Assembly (NCBI GenBank): GCA_025210805.1 | Contig: JAOAQX010000023.1 | Coordinates: 248,001-312,000 of the forward strand | From: Flavobacteriales bacterium | GTDB lineage: Bacteria; Bacteroidota; Bacteroidia; Flavobacteriales; CAJXXR01 | DNA length: 64,000 bases | Reading direction: 5' to 3' | Shown: positions 1-9,197 of the stretch, in pieces | Layout of the letters: each line of letters begins with the position of its first letter | How positions within the stretch are numbered: the stretch's first letter is position 1 | Notes under the pieces: model-generated | Databases searched by the model: none | What the model saw: the letters and a program-made list of their open reading frames with translations, nothing else | What the model was told of the DNA's origin: nothing | Program-made: the position numbers and the translations under genes

Positions 1-237
1 CGAAACCAATTTTGCTAATTTCTCTTTAGGTTCATGATAGTAAATCTTCATTAAAAAAGACAATAAAGACATACTAATGAAGGCACTAGCAAAAGTGCTA
101 AATGTATTAAAAAGGGATAATCCTCCCATACTCTCTTGCGATATTTCCACCGTTAGAAAGTGAATCAAGATTAAGGGAATCGCTTTTTGAGCCATCGAAA
201 AAATGACATATAAGCTAGAATTTTTTATAAAACTCAT
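1..237 (-). CDS. Flippase-like membrane protein (Wzx/MOP superfamily), partial at left edge
   Basis: Only the N-terminal 79 residues lie in the window; the gene runs off the left edge. The start ATG (235-237) overlaps the TGA of the upstream transferase gene by 4 bases, so the two are translationally coupled. The visible part has two hydrophobic segments (about residues 3-27 and 40-61) separated by a short loop containing ESMGG. This is the usual start of oligosaccharide flippases of the MOP superfamily, which move undecaprenyl-linked glycan units across the inner membrane. The place at the end of a nonulosonic acid operon fits export of the glycan. The family call rests on the pattern of the first two membrane helices and on context, since the diagnostic rest is missing. 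Confidence 0.6.
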   Translation of the reverse strand, partial: MSFIKNSSLYVIFSMAQKAIPLILIHFLTVEISQESMGGLSLFNTFSTFASAFISMSLLSFLMKIYYHEPKEKLAKLVS

Positions 238-1778
238 TTTTCTAACATCTTTTTAAAATTCGCATCGCTCTTTTGCTTTTCAAAAGGTTTTAAAATATCC
301 TTAAAAACAGGGAGTTGCCAACCTCTTCTCCAAATTTTACCTATCAATCCTAAATGATGGATATTTTGGTCTTTAAAAGTACAATGAAGAATATCTTGAG
401 CTTTAAAATATTTCCCAGATTGCCCCACAGAAATAAGAAAATAGAATGCTTTTAAAGACTCTTCAATGGGTTTTGGTTCAGGAATATTTTCAATCATTTC
501 CATCACCTCCTCATGAGTTTTTGGAATATAAACCGCATTGAGTTCTTGATAAAATGCTTTCCCAAGAAGCAAGGCAGGTTTTCTTAAATAATTTGCCTCT
601 ACTCCTACTGATGATCCAAAAACTAAAACAATATCCGCATGTTGAATTAAATCATAGGTGCTCACCTTAGATTCAGCAGGAATCACCATACTATTCTTAT
701 AAGTTTTGAGGTCTTTTATTCCTTCTACATTAGAGGTTTGAAGTTTCGTTAAATTTGGATGGACTCTTAAATAAACTTGGGTATTTTCGTGATTTTTTAA
801 TTCGTCAAAAATCTGTTGTGTGGCTTGATTTTGACCAGGATATAAATCCATTTTCCAACTATTATCCAAAGCTCTAAACTCATCCTCAGAAGAGTTGAAA
901 ATCACCACATTTTTTTTAGAAGTATCAAAACCTTCTGGTAGGACACCTTTGGTTTGCTGATCCGTAAATAGTTTAATATTTACTCCTTTCAGATTTTTCT
1001 CTTCAATTTCTTTCGAAAAGCCCATTTTACCTTGTTGGTACTGGTGGGCTAATTTATTGCGTTCTTCTTTATCCTCCGCTTGTTCCCAATGAGCATTAAT
1101 ATCAATACCCAGTTGTTTAATGTCATGAATTCCGCCATTTTCTGTTAAACGAATCAAATCGAGTTTAGCGCCTCTTTCAAAACAGTAAAATTTTACATTT
1201 TGGTTTGCACATGCGGCTCTAAAGGCTCTTTCATAAGCATAACGGCCATTGAGCACATAGGCTAAGTCTATTTGGTTTTCTTGTACAAATCTTTTGGTGA
1301 AAAGATAAATAGATAAAGCTGTTCTTGTTAGTTTATCTACAATATCCCAAATGGGTACTAAATCTGGCTCTGGCTCTCTAAACATATTAGAAAGAGAGGA
1401 TAATATTCCATAACCTATTTCATAATTTTCATAAGTGAGATTTCGTATTTCTTCATTCGAAAAATGAGGCTCAATTTTAAAATTTCTGACGATTTCTTTT
1501 TCTTGTTCATTGAGGTCAATAGATGAAATATCCAGTTGATCTGAAGCTTTTACATTTGATAAAAGATTTTTTCCTAATTTTTGTTTGCTTTTACAAACCT
1601 GACATTCTGTGTAAGTATGAAAAAAATTCTTATCGCAAGTAGCATATTCGCCCTTACAAGAAAAAACAAAAACACGATCCTTTTCATCAATGTGTTCTTG
1701 CACTAAATTGAGCATTATTTCATGGAAATAAGTAATCAAATAATTCGCATTAAAAAAAGCAATATTTTTTGTCTTCAT
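234..1778 (-). CDS. Capsule-polysaccharide-type glycosyltransferase-like protein
   Basis: A 514-residue cytoplasmic protein without a signal peptide. The C-terminal half carries the pattern of the capsule-synthesis (Kdo transferase-like) and CDP-glycerol-transferase-like GT-B families: a strand with FNSSEDEF (294-301), YLRVHPN (336-342), then a nucleotide-sugar-binding stretch with VFGSSVGVEA (386-395) before KPALLLG. The N-terminal part has a cysteine cluster (C41, C48, C59, C62) that looks like a small metal site, which is unusual. It follows the putative ptmA gene by about 60 bases and overlaps the flippase gene. The likely role is transfer of a nonulosonic acid or another sugar to a growing surface glycan. 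Donor and acceptor cannot be read from the sequence. Confidence 0.6.
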   Translation of the reverse strand: MKTKNIAFFNANYLITYFHEIMLNLVQEHIDEKDRVFVFSCKGEYATCDKNFFHTYTECQVCKSKQKLGKNLLSNVKASDQLDISSIDLNEQEKEIVRNFKIEPHFSNEEIRNLTYENYEIGYGILSSLSNMFREPEPDLVPIWDIVDKLTRTALSIYLFTKRFVQENQIDLAYVLNGRYAYERAFRAACANQNVKFYCFERGAKLDLIRLTENGGIHDIKQLGIDINAHWEQAEDKEERNKLAHQYQQGKMGFSKEIEEKNLKGVNIKLFTDQQTKGVLPEGFDTSKKNVVIFNSSEDEFRALDNSWKMDLYPGQNQATQQIFDELKNHENTQVYLRVHPNLTKLQTSNVEGIKDLKTYKNSMVIPAESKVSTYDLIQHADIVLVFGSSVGVEANYLRKPALLLGKAFYQELNAVYIPKTHEEVMEMIENIPEPKPIEESLKAFYFLISVGQSGKYFKAQDILHCTFKDQNIHHLGLIGKIWRRGWQLPVFKDILKPFEKQKSDANFKKMLEK

Positions 1779-1837
1779 AAAATTTTTCTATTAACTCTTG
1801 TCTTTATACCTTGTGATAAATCTCATCAAAAATGGAA

Positions 1838-2569
1838 TTAAATGGCTGTCCATCCACCATCAACTACTAAGTTTTGCCCGGTAATATAGCCTGCATCATC
1901 AGAAAGTAAAAACGATACACTTGGTGCTATATCTTTTGGTAAACCCATTCTTCCCATTGGAACTTTTTTATTGTATTGATTCACAAATTCCTCTTTTTGA
2001 TGATCAAAAATTCCTCCTGGGGACACCACATTTACTCGTATTCCTTTTCTTCCTAGATAAGAAGATAAATATCTACTAAAATTAACTATTCCACCTTTAA
2101 TTGCTGAGTAAGCAGCAGGCATCGTCATAGAAGTATTATCATACACCGTAAAATCTGGGCCTACAAGTCCATAAATGGAAGAAATATTTACAAGAGAACC
2201 TTTACTTTTCTCTAAATACGGAACCGATTTTTGACAGATATAAAACACGGCATTCATTTGCATATCTACATTTTTTTTCCATGAATCATAAGGAATATCT
2301 TCAAAAAAAGCACCCCAATCTTTAGTTCTAGGATAGGCATTATTGACAATTCCATCAATTTTTCCGAAATGTTTTTCTATTTCGGCTAAAGTAGCATCAA
2401 TAGATTCTGTGTCTAAAATATTGAGCTGTATATTTCTTTTTTCAAGGTCTGTTTCTATGTTGATATCAGCATTAATGGCTATTCCTCCTTTTTGGGTAAT
2501 ATCATCTATCATTGCCTTACCTAGTAAACCAGACCCGCCAGTAACTATTATAACTTTATTCTCAAGCAT
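1838..2569 (-). CDS. ptmA: SDR family oxidoreductase, PtmA-like (legionaminic acid pathway)
   Basis: A short-chain dehydrogenase/reductase of 243 residues, counted from the ATG at 2567-2569. An in-frame ATG 18 bases upstream (2587) would overlap the preceding gene, and the extra MFKIKK does not fit the family. Family motifs are present: TGGSGLLG near residue 10 for NAD(P) binding, NNAYPR, the serine in ISSIYG, and YSAIK as the YxxxK catalytic pair. In Campylobacter, ptmA lies in the legionaminic acid locus and is implicated with PtmF and PtmE in making the GDP-sugar precursor. The same neighbours occur here (ptmE, legF, legG, legI). The symbol rests on context; SDR enzymes alone do not reveal their substrate. 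Confidence 0.7.
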   Translation of the reverse strand: MLENKVIIVTGGSGLLGKAMIDDITQKGGIAINADINIETDLEKRNIQLNILDTESIDATLAEIEKHFGKIDGIVNNAYPRTKDWGAFFEDIPYDSWKKNVDMQMNAVFYICQKSVPYLEKSKGSLVNISSIYGLVGPDFTVYDNTSMTMPAAYSAIKGGIVNFSRYLSSYLGRKGIRVNVVSPGGIFDHQKEEFVNQYNKKVPMGRMGLPKDIAPSVSFLLSDDAGYITGQNLVVDGGWTAI

Positions 2570-2574
2570 TTTTT

Positions 2575-3480
2575 TTATTTTAAACAAAGGGTTAAGACTT
2601 TCAATGCTTCTTGAAAATCATTAAAAGGCTTTTGGTTTTCCAAAAAATATTTTAGTTGTGTAGTATAAGTGTCTAAAATAGTATTTTTTGATTCATAAAC
2701 CTTGTTTCCGTCTTGATAAACGGTGTTTTTTAATAAATCTACCAATAGCGTTTTGTCTGCAAAAACGATTTCCAAGGTCCTTTTTGGATCTTTTCTAAAA
2801 TAGTTTAGACTGATTTGAGTATTAAACTCCGTATATTCCCAAAAGTAGTAAGCAGCATCTACTGCTTCTATACCTAAAGAAGATTTTTTGGAATGAAAAT
2901 TCATCGTTTTCTTTGGTTCTCCAAACAGCCAATAAACATAATCTAATTCATGAATAAGGTCTAAATGGACGCCTCCACCTAACTCTGGAATAGAACTATA
3001 GTTTTTTTTATAATCTTGTCCAGGTCGCCAATCTGGTAGATGGGATCCACAATAGACATTTACTTCGTTTACCCTGTTTTTTGGGTCCGAAAGATATGCT
3101 TGCTTTACAAAGTTTATACACTCCAAAAACCTCAAATTACAAGCTATGTAAGTTTTTCTATCTTTTAGTTGGTCAGCTATTTTAGAAATCCCTTGATAAT
3201 GGCTTAGGGGTTTTTCTATAAACAAAGGAAAATCATATTTTAAGCAAGCTGTAATATGCTCTTCATGTTTAGAAGTTGGAGAACTAATGATACAAAAATC
3301 AATGAATTGAATCCCTGGAATTTCTTCTAGAGTATACACATTGATAATATTTTGATAAGACTGAGATGCTTTTGAAGATCTTAATGCATAGATCTCTAAT
3401 TCATTCTCAGGCACTAGAGATTGTAATGCCGAAATATGTTTTTTTGCAATACTTCCTAATCCAATAATTAAAACCTTCAT
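2575..3480 (-). CDS. Gfo/Idh/MocA family oxidoreductase
   Basis: A 301-residue NAD(P)-dependent sugar dehydrogenase-like protein. The N-terminal Rossmann fold starts at once with IIGLGSIAKKH (5-15). The EKP motif, whose lysine is catalytic in the family, follows in LFIEKPLSH. The C-terminal substrate-binding domain contains GGGVHLDLIHELD, with the His and Asp typical of Gfo/Idh/MocA active sites. It lies 3 bases after legF and 5 bases before ptmA on the same strand, so it is co-transcribed with the legionaminic genes. The canonical Campylobacter pathway has no such enzyme. It may oxidise or epimerise a pathway sugar or tailor the finished residue; the exact substrate is unknown. Confidence 0.75.
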   Translation of the reverse strand: MKVLIIGLGSIAKKHISALQSLVPENELEIYALRSSKASQSYQNIINVYTLEEIPGIQFIDFCIISSPTSKHEEHITACLKYDFPLFIEKPLSHYQGISKIADQLKDRKTYIACNLRFLECINFVKQAYLSDPKNRVNEVNVYCGSHLPDWRPGQDYKKNYSSIPELGGGVHLDLIHELDYVYWLFGEPKKTMNFHSKKSSLGIEAVDAAYYFWEYTEFNTQISLNYFRKDPKRTLEIVFADKTLLVDLLKNTVYQDGNKVYESKNTILDTYTTQLKYFLENQKPFNDFQEALKVLTLCLK

Positions 3481-3483
3481 AGA

Positions 3484-4221
3484 TTATATTTTTATGGCCA
3501 ATTTTTCTTGGGTAACCAAAAAATCTAAGAATTCAAAATCAACCAATTCATCTAAATCAAAAGAGATATGATGCATTAAATAGATATCGGCATGATCAAA
3601 AAGGTAGAGTTTTTCTTTATTAAAGAAAGATCTCTTATAGAAATAGAAAGAAGCATTCATTTCATAAACCTGCGGTGCTGTTTGCCTAGAAAGAACTTGC
3701 TCTTGTTTTTTAGACAAATCAAAACAACCGTCTTCACGCTTTTCTACCATATTAAAATAAGGGTTTTTGTGGGCGTGGTTTACCGAAAATAAATTCTCTG
3801 TGAGTGGATTTTCAAGAAATTGCGCATAAGCTTCTTGAAGGTCTTTTTGAGTTCTAAGAGGTGCCGAAATATCCAAATCGATGATATAATCATAGTTTTT
3901 TCCTCGGTTTTCTTCTTCAAAATGTATTACATCCTTAATAGCATCCAATTTACCTGCCGAATCATTAGCTAAAAAATCTGGTCTGGTGTAATTTGTATGT
4001 AATCCAAAACTGGCACAAACTTCTTGAATTTCTTTTGAATCTGTAGATAAAGCGATATCTACTTCTGTACCATATTTTTCAAGAAGCCAATTACCAAACT
4101 CTACAGCATGATCATAGCTATATTTAATCAGTGGTTTTCCTGCCAAAAGGCGAATATTTTTCCTTGGAATTCCTTTAGAACCACCTCTTGCACAAAGTGT
4201 TATTAGTATATTTTTTTTCAA
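3484..4221 (-). CDS. legF: CMP-nonulosonate (CMP-legionaminate) cytidylyltransferase
   Basis: A 245-residue NeuA-type enzyme that joins CTP and a nonulosonic acid to give the CMP-activated sugar and pyrophosphate. The N-terminal nucleotide-binding signature CARGGSKGIPRKN (11-23) is diagnostic for CMP-acylneuraminate synthetases. LSRQTAPQVYEMNAS later in the chain is typical of this branch. The gene is 4 bases after ptmE and 3 bases before the oxidoreductase gene. Neighbouring legI and legG make legionaminate the most likely substrate. Neuraminate is a possible alternative, but the presence of legB, legC and legH argues against it. Confidence 0.88.
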   Translation of the reverse strand: MKKNILITLCARGGSKGIPRKNIRLLAGKPLIKYSYDHAVEFGNWLLEKYGTEVDIALSTDSKEIQEVCASFGLHTNYTRPDFLANDSAGKLDAIKDVIHFEEENRGKNYDYIIDLDISAPLRTQKDLQEAYAQFLENPLTENLFSVNHAHKNPYFNMVEKREDGCFDLSKKQEQVLSRQTAPQVYEMNASFYFYKRSFFNKEKLYLFDHADIYLMHHISFDLDELVDFEFLDFLVTQEKLAIKI

Positions 4222-4225
4222 ATTG

Positions 4226-5257
4226 TTAGAATTCTATATGATTTACGTCCTGTTGAGCTTTTTCAAAATCTATTGGTTTCCCTATATCCAACCAATATGA
4301 AAGAATCGGATAATTAGTTACAACTCGATCTTCTTCAATCAATTTTTCTATCATATCTGTTGCATTATAAAAAGCTCTTTGCGGTATTTCGTTTAAGCAC
4401 TTTCTATTGAGAATATAAATTCCTGCATTAGAATAATAAGTATAGGTAGGTTTTTCTACAATAGACTTCACTCGTTGATCTATTGTTTCGATAATTCCAT
4501 AAGGAATTGCCACTTTATAAGGTACCGTTGCTACGGTCATTTGAGCTTCTGTTTTAAGATGTTCTAAATACAAATCTTCAAAATCAATATTGGTAAGAAT
4601 ATCAGAGTTCATGATCAATAAATCCTCTGTAAAATATTGCTCTACATAAGTTGCTGATCCAAGCGTACCTGTTATTTGGTCTTCTTCAATATAAATGATT
4701 TCTATCCCTTTACTAGAACCATCGCCAAAATATGCTTTGATCTGATCCTTTAGATAATTGATAGAAATATAGATTCTCCTTATTCCATATTGAATCAAGC
4801 GATCAATATTATATTCAATAATGGGTTTTCCACCTACTTCCAATAGTGGTTTTGGTTTTTCCAATGTCATGGGTCTCAATCGTGTTCCTTTTCCTCCTGC
4901 CATAATGATGGCTTCTAATGGAAGATTGGATTTTTGAAGAGTGAGATCAATGGTTCTTATATAACGACCATCGATATCTAAAAATGGAACATATCGGATA
5001 TTAGATTCTCTAAAACTCTTGAATTTTTCGATGGTATTTTCACCTTCTTTTAAGTATTTAAATGATTTTGACATAATTAAAGAGGCTTTCTCCTTAATAT
5101 TCCCATCATTTATTAAATAACGTCTAATGTCTCCATCACTAAGAGTTCCCAACATTTTTTGCTCATCATTCACCACAAAAAGTGTTGCCCCACGCATTTC
5201 ATTTATTTTCTTTAAAGCATCTTGTATGCTTGTTCTTTCGTTGATAATATTTTTCAT
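4226..5257 (-). CDS. ptmE: PtmE-like nucleotidyltransferase with CBS pair (GDP-sugar synthesis)
   Basis: A 343-residue two-domain protein. Residues about 8-110 form a pair of CBS domains (GTLSDGDIRRYLI in the first repeat). Residues about 113-343 form a sugar-1-phosphate nucleotidyltransferase with AGGKGTRLRPMT followed by KPKPLLEVGGKP. In Campylobacter jejuni, PtmE of this architecture makes GDP-glucosamine (GDP-GlcNAc precursor) for legionaminic acid, keeping the pathway apart from UDP-linked pseudaminic acid synthesis. Its place between legG and legF supports that assignment. The CBS pair may sense a nucleotide, but no ligand can be read from the sequence. Confidence 0.82.
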   Translation of the reverse strand: MKNIINERTSIQDALKKINEMRGATLFVVNDEQKMLGTLSDGDIRRYLINDGNIKEKASLIMSKSFKYLKEGENTIEKFKSFRESNIRYVPFLDIDGRYIRTIDLTLQKSNLPLEAIIMAGGKGTRLRPMTLEKPKPLLEVGGKPIIEYNIDRLIQYGIRRIYISINYLKDQIKAYFGDGSSKGIEIIYIEEDQITGTLGSATYVEQYFTEDLLIMNSDILTNIDFEDLYLEHLKTEAQMTVATVPYKVAIPYGIIETIDQRVKSIVEKPTYTYYSNAGIYILNRKCLNEIPQRAFYNATDMIEKLIEEDRVVTNYPILSYWLDIGKPIDFEKAQQDVNHIEF

Positions 5258-5271
5258 TTTTTGTAGAGTTG

Positions 5272-6426
5272 TTATATATTTTTCAAATCATAAAACTTCT
5301 TCTTCAATATATCTTCTAAAGAAATTTGTTCTAAAATCTCAATAATTTTCTCGCTAGAACCTCCATTTCCGTAAGGATTTTTTGTTTCACTTATATAAAC
5401 AGAGAAATTTTCGGACAAGGCTTTGTTAATCGCTGTTGTTATTTCCTTTTTTTCGGGTAAACAATCTATGACACTTTCTGCCTTCAATCGTCCTTTTTGT
5501 CGATCACCTATATTTACAGTAGGTTTATTAAAACTAGGAACTTCTATCAATCCACTTGAAGAATTACCTATCACCACAGAAGATTCCTTGATCATAGATA
5601 AATATCTTGTTTGTCCTAATGAAAAATAAGCATGAGCGTTGCTCCTTTGCAGACAATAGTTATCTATCAATTGATTAATGACTCTCCCATCGGCATCTGA
5701 ATTTGCCTTTGTAAAAATTAATGTAGCATCAGGAAATGAATCTAATGCTTTCAGTAATTCTAATGTTTGTGCTTTGGAAGTAGAATTTTCTAAAGTAACA
5801 GGATGAAAAGTTATTAAGAATACTTGTTCCTCTAGTTTTATATCTAAAGATTGCTCTAAATCCTTTTTGTTCATCAAGGGTAATTTCAGGATATTATCAA
5901 TCCCTAATCCGCCTACTTGAAATACACGATCTGGGTGTTCTCCCAGCTGCACTACTCTTTTTCTATACGCTTCCGCCGCAGTAAAATGCAAATGACTCAT
6001 TTTTGTGATCGAATGTCTCATGGCTTCATCAGTAGCGCCTTCTGAAGTTTCGCCACCATGAATATGAGCTACTGGAATTCTTGCCACTAAAGCGGCACTT
6101 ACGGCAGAAAATATTTCATATCGGTCGCCTAATACGATAACTAAATCAGGTGAAAGTTGTTCAAAAGCCTCGGCAAAGGAAATTTGCGCCAATCCCATGG
6201 ATTTACTGATCCCTGTAGGTGTATCTGATGAAAGCAACATTTCAATTTTACGATCCACCTTAAAATCTTTTTCAATTTCTCCAACGGTCATTCCAAATTC
6301 TGGTGACAAATGCATTCCTGTAGCAATGATTTGCAAATTGAGATTTTCAGATTGTTCTATGCCTTTCATAAGCCAATAAAACAAACCATATTCTGCCCTT
6401 GTTCCTGTAATTACACAACATTTCAT
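5272..6426 (-). CDS. legG: Hydrolysing nucleotide-sugar 2-epimerase (NeuC/LegG family)
   Basis: A 384-residue GT-B fold enzyme. In the legionaminic route it removes the nucleotide from GDP-2,4-diacetamido-2,4,6-trideoxyglucose and inverts C2, giving the free 6-deoxy-mannosamine derivative. Recognisable parts are the start GTRAEYG (8-14), HIHGGETSEGATDEAMRHSI in the middle, and GNSSSGLIEVP near the C-terminus, which holds the conserved NSSSG of hydrolysing epimerases. It overlaps the 3' end of legI by 4 bases. NeuC acting on UDP-GlcNAc is the near relative; the co-located legB, legC and legH make LegG the better call. Confidence 0.87.
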   Translation of the reverse strand: MKCCVITGTRAEYGLFYWLMKGIEQSENLNLQIIATGMHLSPEFGMTVGEIEKDFKVDRKIEMLLSSDTPTGISKSMGLAQISFAEAFEQLSPDLVIVLGDRYEIFSAVSAALVARIPVAHIHGGETSEGATDEAMRHSITKMSHLHFTAAEAYRKRVVQLGEHPDRVFQVGGLGIDNILKLPLMNKKDLEQSLDIKLEEQVFLITFHPVTLENSTSKAQTLELLKALDSFPDATLIFTKANSDADGRVINQLIDNYCLQRSNAHAYFSLGQTRYLSMIKESSVVIGNSSSGLIEVPSFNKPTVNIGDRQKGRLKAESVIDCLPEKKEITTAINKALSENFSVYISETKNPYGNGGSSEKIIEILEQISLEDILKKKFYDLKNI

Positions 6427-7418
6427 ATCAGCTCGTCTTTATCATAAGCCTTTTGAGCTTGTGTTCCTAAAATTTCTTCCCATTTCATTGGGCTTATTCC
6501 AGTACCAGGTCTTTTTACCGTAATATTTTCAAGTGTGAATGTTTCCCCTCTTTCTATTCGCTGATTTGCTACAATACTTTTTCTGGCGACTGCTCTATTT
6601 TTTGCTTCGCTTTTTGAAGGTTCTTTAACACCATTTCCTAAAGCTATTTCTATATTTCTAATAGCTGAAACCATTGCTTTTAATTCATTTGGTTCCAAAG
6701 AAGCTGCATGATCAGGGCCTTCCATTGTTCTGTCTAAAGTAAAATGTTTTTCAATCACTGTTGCTCCCAAAGCTACTGCTGCTATAGGTATTTCTATACC
6801 CAAAGTATGATCTGAATACCCTATTTTTACCGCTAGCTTATTACCAATAGTATTCATTGCCAATAAATTAACATCTTGCATTTGCGTAGGATAGTCGGTA
6901 TTACAATGTAAAATAGTTATTTGTTCTTTCGGAATTCCGTTTTTATTCAAAACTTCAAATGCTTCTTCTACTTCTTGCATGGTAGCCATTCCTGTACTCA
7001 TCACTATAGGAAGTTTGAGCTCGGCTACTTTTAAAAGGTAAGGAAAATTGGTAATTTCACCAGATGGAATTTTATAAAAATCTAATTTACCTTTGAGGTA
7101 ATCAATACTCTCGAAATCAAAAGCCGTGGATAGAAATTTGATTCCTTTTTCTTCACAATATTGCATAATTTCTTTATGCATTTCGTCTGTAAGCTCTAGT
7201 TTTTTGAGCATCTGAAATTGTGACTGATTGTTTCCTGTATTTTCTTTTTGATAACTGGCTTTTTCTGCCTTTTCGGTAACTAAATTCTCAGTTTTAAAAG
7301 TCTGAAACTTCACATAATCTGCTCCAGCATTGGCTGCAACTTCTATAAGTTTTTTTGCATTCTCAATACATCCATTATGGTTTACACCTGCTTCTGCTAT
7401 GATAATTGTTTTATTCAT
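6423..7418 (-). CDS. legI: N,N'-diacetyllegionaminate synthase (NeuB family)
   Basis: A 331-residue phosphoenolpyruvate-dependent condensing enzyme that makes the nine-carbon sugar. The TIM barrel begins with IIAEAGVNHNG (5-15). KFQTFKTENL, the metal-site region IGYSDHTLG and VIEKHFTLDR follow, and a C-terminal antifreeze-like SAF domain covers about residues 275-331 (ARKSIVANQ...ITVKRPGTGISP). The gene overlaps legH by 8 bases and legG by 4. The paralogue at 10569-11579 is clearly of the PseI branch (LSANHGG, IGLSDHTMG), so the two synthases serve different nonulosonic acids. Confidence 0.9.
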   Translation of the reverse strand: MNKTIIIAEAGVNHNGCIENAKKLIEVAANAGADYVKFQTFKTENLVTEKAEKASYQKENTGNNQSQFQMLKKLELTDEMHKEIMQYCEEKGIKFLSTAFDFESIDYLKGKLDFYKIPSGEITNFPYLLKVAELKLPIVMSTGMATMQEVEEAFEVLNKNGIPKEQITILHCNTDYPTQMQDVNLLAMNTIGNKLAVKIGYSDHTLGIEIPIAAVALGATVIEKHFTLDRTMEGPDHAASLEPNELKAMVSAIRNIEIALGNGVKEPSKSEAKNRAVARKSIVANQRIERGETFTLENITVKRPGTGISPMKWEEILGTQAQKAYDKDELI

Positions 7419-8055
7419 AATAAGAATGTTTTAATGGATTACTCTGAAAAAACATTCCAGATTTTCTGATATTTTTTCTGATGAGTGTTTTAGAAGCAAT
7501 GATACAATCATCGCAAATCGTTACTCCATGATTTATGGTAGAAGTAGAACCAATAAAACAATTGTTTCCTACAGTGACATCTCCATTAAGTACCGCAGCA
7601 GTAGAAATATGACAATGGTCTCCCACGCTTGCATCGTGCTCTATAAGTGCTTTTGAGTTTATAATACAATTTGATCCTATTTTGGCTCCAGCATTTACGA
7701 TTACTTGGTGCATGATAATTGTTCCTTCATCAATACTAGCGTGTTTTGAAACATGAGCATTTGAAGAAATAATCACAGGTAATGAAAATCCAAGTTTCTT
7801 TAGTTGGCTAAATATTTTCAAACGAACGGCATTACTTTTTATATGCCCTACGGTGATTAATGCTCCATCTACCTGATTTTTAAAACGCTCAATATCGTCA
7901 TCGCTTCCCACAATGGAATATCCGCATATTTTTTCGCCAATTTTTTCTGGTAGATCAATAATTCCAAAAACTTCCCAGTCTGCTGAGCTTTCCACGACAT
8001 CAATACAGGATTTACAATGACCACCACCACCTATGAGCAACAATTTCTTTTTCAT
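7411..8055 (-). CDS. legH: NeuD/LegH-type sugar N-acetyltransferase
   Basis: A 214-residue hexapeptide-repeat acetyltransferase. An N-terminal PglD-like nucleotide-sugar-binding domain begins with LLLIGGGGHCKS. A left-handed beta-helix spans about residues 95-205, with repeats such as VIVNAGAKIGSNCIINS and VTVGNNCFIGSTSTI. It should acetylate the C4 amino group installed by LegC, using acetyl-CoA. It overlaps legC by 4 bases and legI by 8. NeuD O-acetyltransferases have the same fold, but the position between legC and legI favours the N-acetylation step. Confidence 0.83.
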   Translation of the reverse strand: MKKKLLLIGGGGHCKSCIDVVESSADWEVFGIIDLPEKIGEKICGYSIVGSDDDIERFKNQVDGALITVGHIKSNAVRLKIFSQLKKLGFSLPVIISSNAHVSKHASIDEGTIIMHQVIVNAGAKIGSNCIINSKALIEHDASVGDHCHISTAAVLNGDVTVGNNCFIGSTSTINHGVTICDDCIIASKTLIRKNIRKSGMFFQSNPLKHSYYE

Positions 8056-9197
8056 AAAATCACACTACTTGGAATATTAACTACTCGATCTTCCAGCCAT
8101 TGAGAATTTGTCAAATCATCTTTTTGACAATTTTCAAACATGGGCATTTTATTCATCAAAGTCCAAATTGGACGTGTCATCACTCCGTTTTTATTGGTTT
8201 CTTCAAGAAATTGATCTCGTTCTTTTCTGTTAGGCAAAATCACTGTATTGAGCCAGTAATTTGCTGTTTCGTTTTCAGATTCCTGTTTAAAATGAATTTG
8301 ATCATCTTGTTCAAAAAACGATCTATATTTTTCTGTTAGAGTTCTCTTTTTCTTCAAGAAACTCGGCAATTGTTCAAGCTGAGCTAAACCTAAAGCGGCA
8401 TTCAAATTGGGCATTCTAAAATTGTATCCTACTGCATCATGCGTATATTCCCAAGGATGTGGCACTTTGGCTTGAGTGGTTAAATGTTTGATACGTTTTG
8501 CCAGATTTTCGTCATCTGTAATCAATATTCCACCACCACCTGTGGTCATTATTTTGTTTCCATTAAAACTTATGGCTCCTATTTTCCCAAAAGTACCAAG
8601 GCTTTTTCCTTTGTAAAAAGTTCCTAAAGATTCTGCTGAATCTTCTATAAGTTCTATACAATACTTATTACAAATTTCAGCTATTTCGTCTATTTTACAA
8701 GAAAATCCAAAAGTATGCATTGGAATACAAGCTTTGATTCTTTTTCCCGTAACTTTATTATAGCATTGACCGTTTTTTACATCAGCATTTTTATCTAAAA
8801 AATCCGATAAAGCTTTAGGCGAAAGCCCCATTGTCTCTTTATCAACATCAATAAAGATAGGTGCTGCCTTTAAATATGAAATCGCATTGGCTGTAGCAAT
8901 AAATGTGAGAGCCTGCGTTATTACCTCGTCATCTTGTTCTACACCTAAAGCAATCATTGCTATCTGGAGTGCATTGGTTCCATTTACACAAACAACGGCT
9001 TGTTTTGCACCTGTATAATCTGCAACGGCTTGTTCAAACTGATCTACAAATTTTCCTACGCTTGATACAAAAGTAGAATCAATACATTCATTGAGATACT
9101 TTTTTTCGTTCCCTCCAAAGGTGGGCGCATGTAAAGGAATAAATTCTTGTGTAGAAAAAGTTTCTTTTATAAATTCTATAGTTCTTTGATGCTTCAT
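8052..9197 (-). CDS. legC: LegC family aminotransferase
   Basis: A 381-residue fold-type I, DegT/DnrJ/EryC1-type PLP enzyme that should aminate the 4-keto sugar made by LegB. The PLP lysine is K215 in SFNGNKIMTTGGGG and the ring-nitrogen aspartate is D186 in LIEDSAESLG; NGTNAL (72-77) binds the phosphate region. The GNKIMTTGGGG form marks the LegC subgroup, compared with FHPVKHIACGEGGM in the PseC copy at 19759-20913. It overlaps legB by one base and legH by 4. Confidence is high because the LegB-LegC-LegH order repeats that of known legionaminic loci. Confidence 0.88.
   Translation of the reverse strand: MKHQRTIEFIKETFSTQEFIPLHAPTFGGNEKKYLNECIDSTFVSSVGKFVDQFEQAVADYTGAKQAVVCVNGTNALQIAMIALGVEQDDEVITQALTFIATANAISYLKAAPIFIDVDKETMGLSPKALSDFLDKNADVKNGQCYNKVTGKRIKACIPMHTFGFSCKIDEIAEICNKYCIELIEDSAESLGTFYKGKSLGTFGKIGAISFNGNKIMTTGGGGILITDDENLAKRIKHLTTQAKVPHPWEYTHDAVGYNFRMPNLNAALGLAQLEQLPSFLKKKRTLTEKYRSFFEQDDQIHFKQESENETANYWLNTVILPNRKERDQFLEETNKNGVMTRPIWTLMNKMPMFENCQKDDLTNSQWLEDRVVNIPSSVIL

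Noticed and set aside
1-237. The short flippase-like ORF as a truncated gene
   Set aside because: The frame is still open at the window edge, so it is only cut by the window.
2343-2624. ORF of 93 residues on the plus strand over the ptmA gene
   Set aside because: It is antisense to a clear SDR gene, and its translation is a low-complexity Ser/Ile-rich shadow of that gene.
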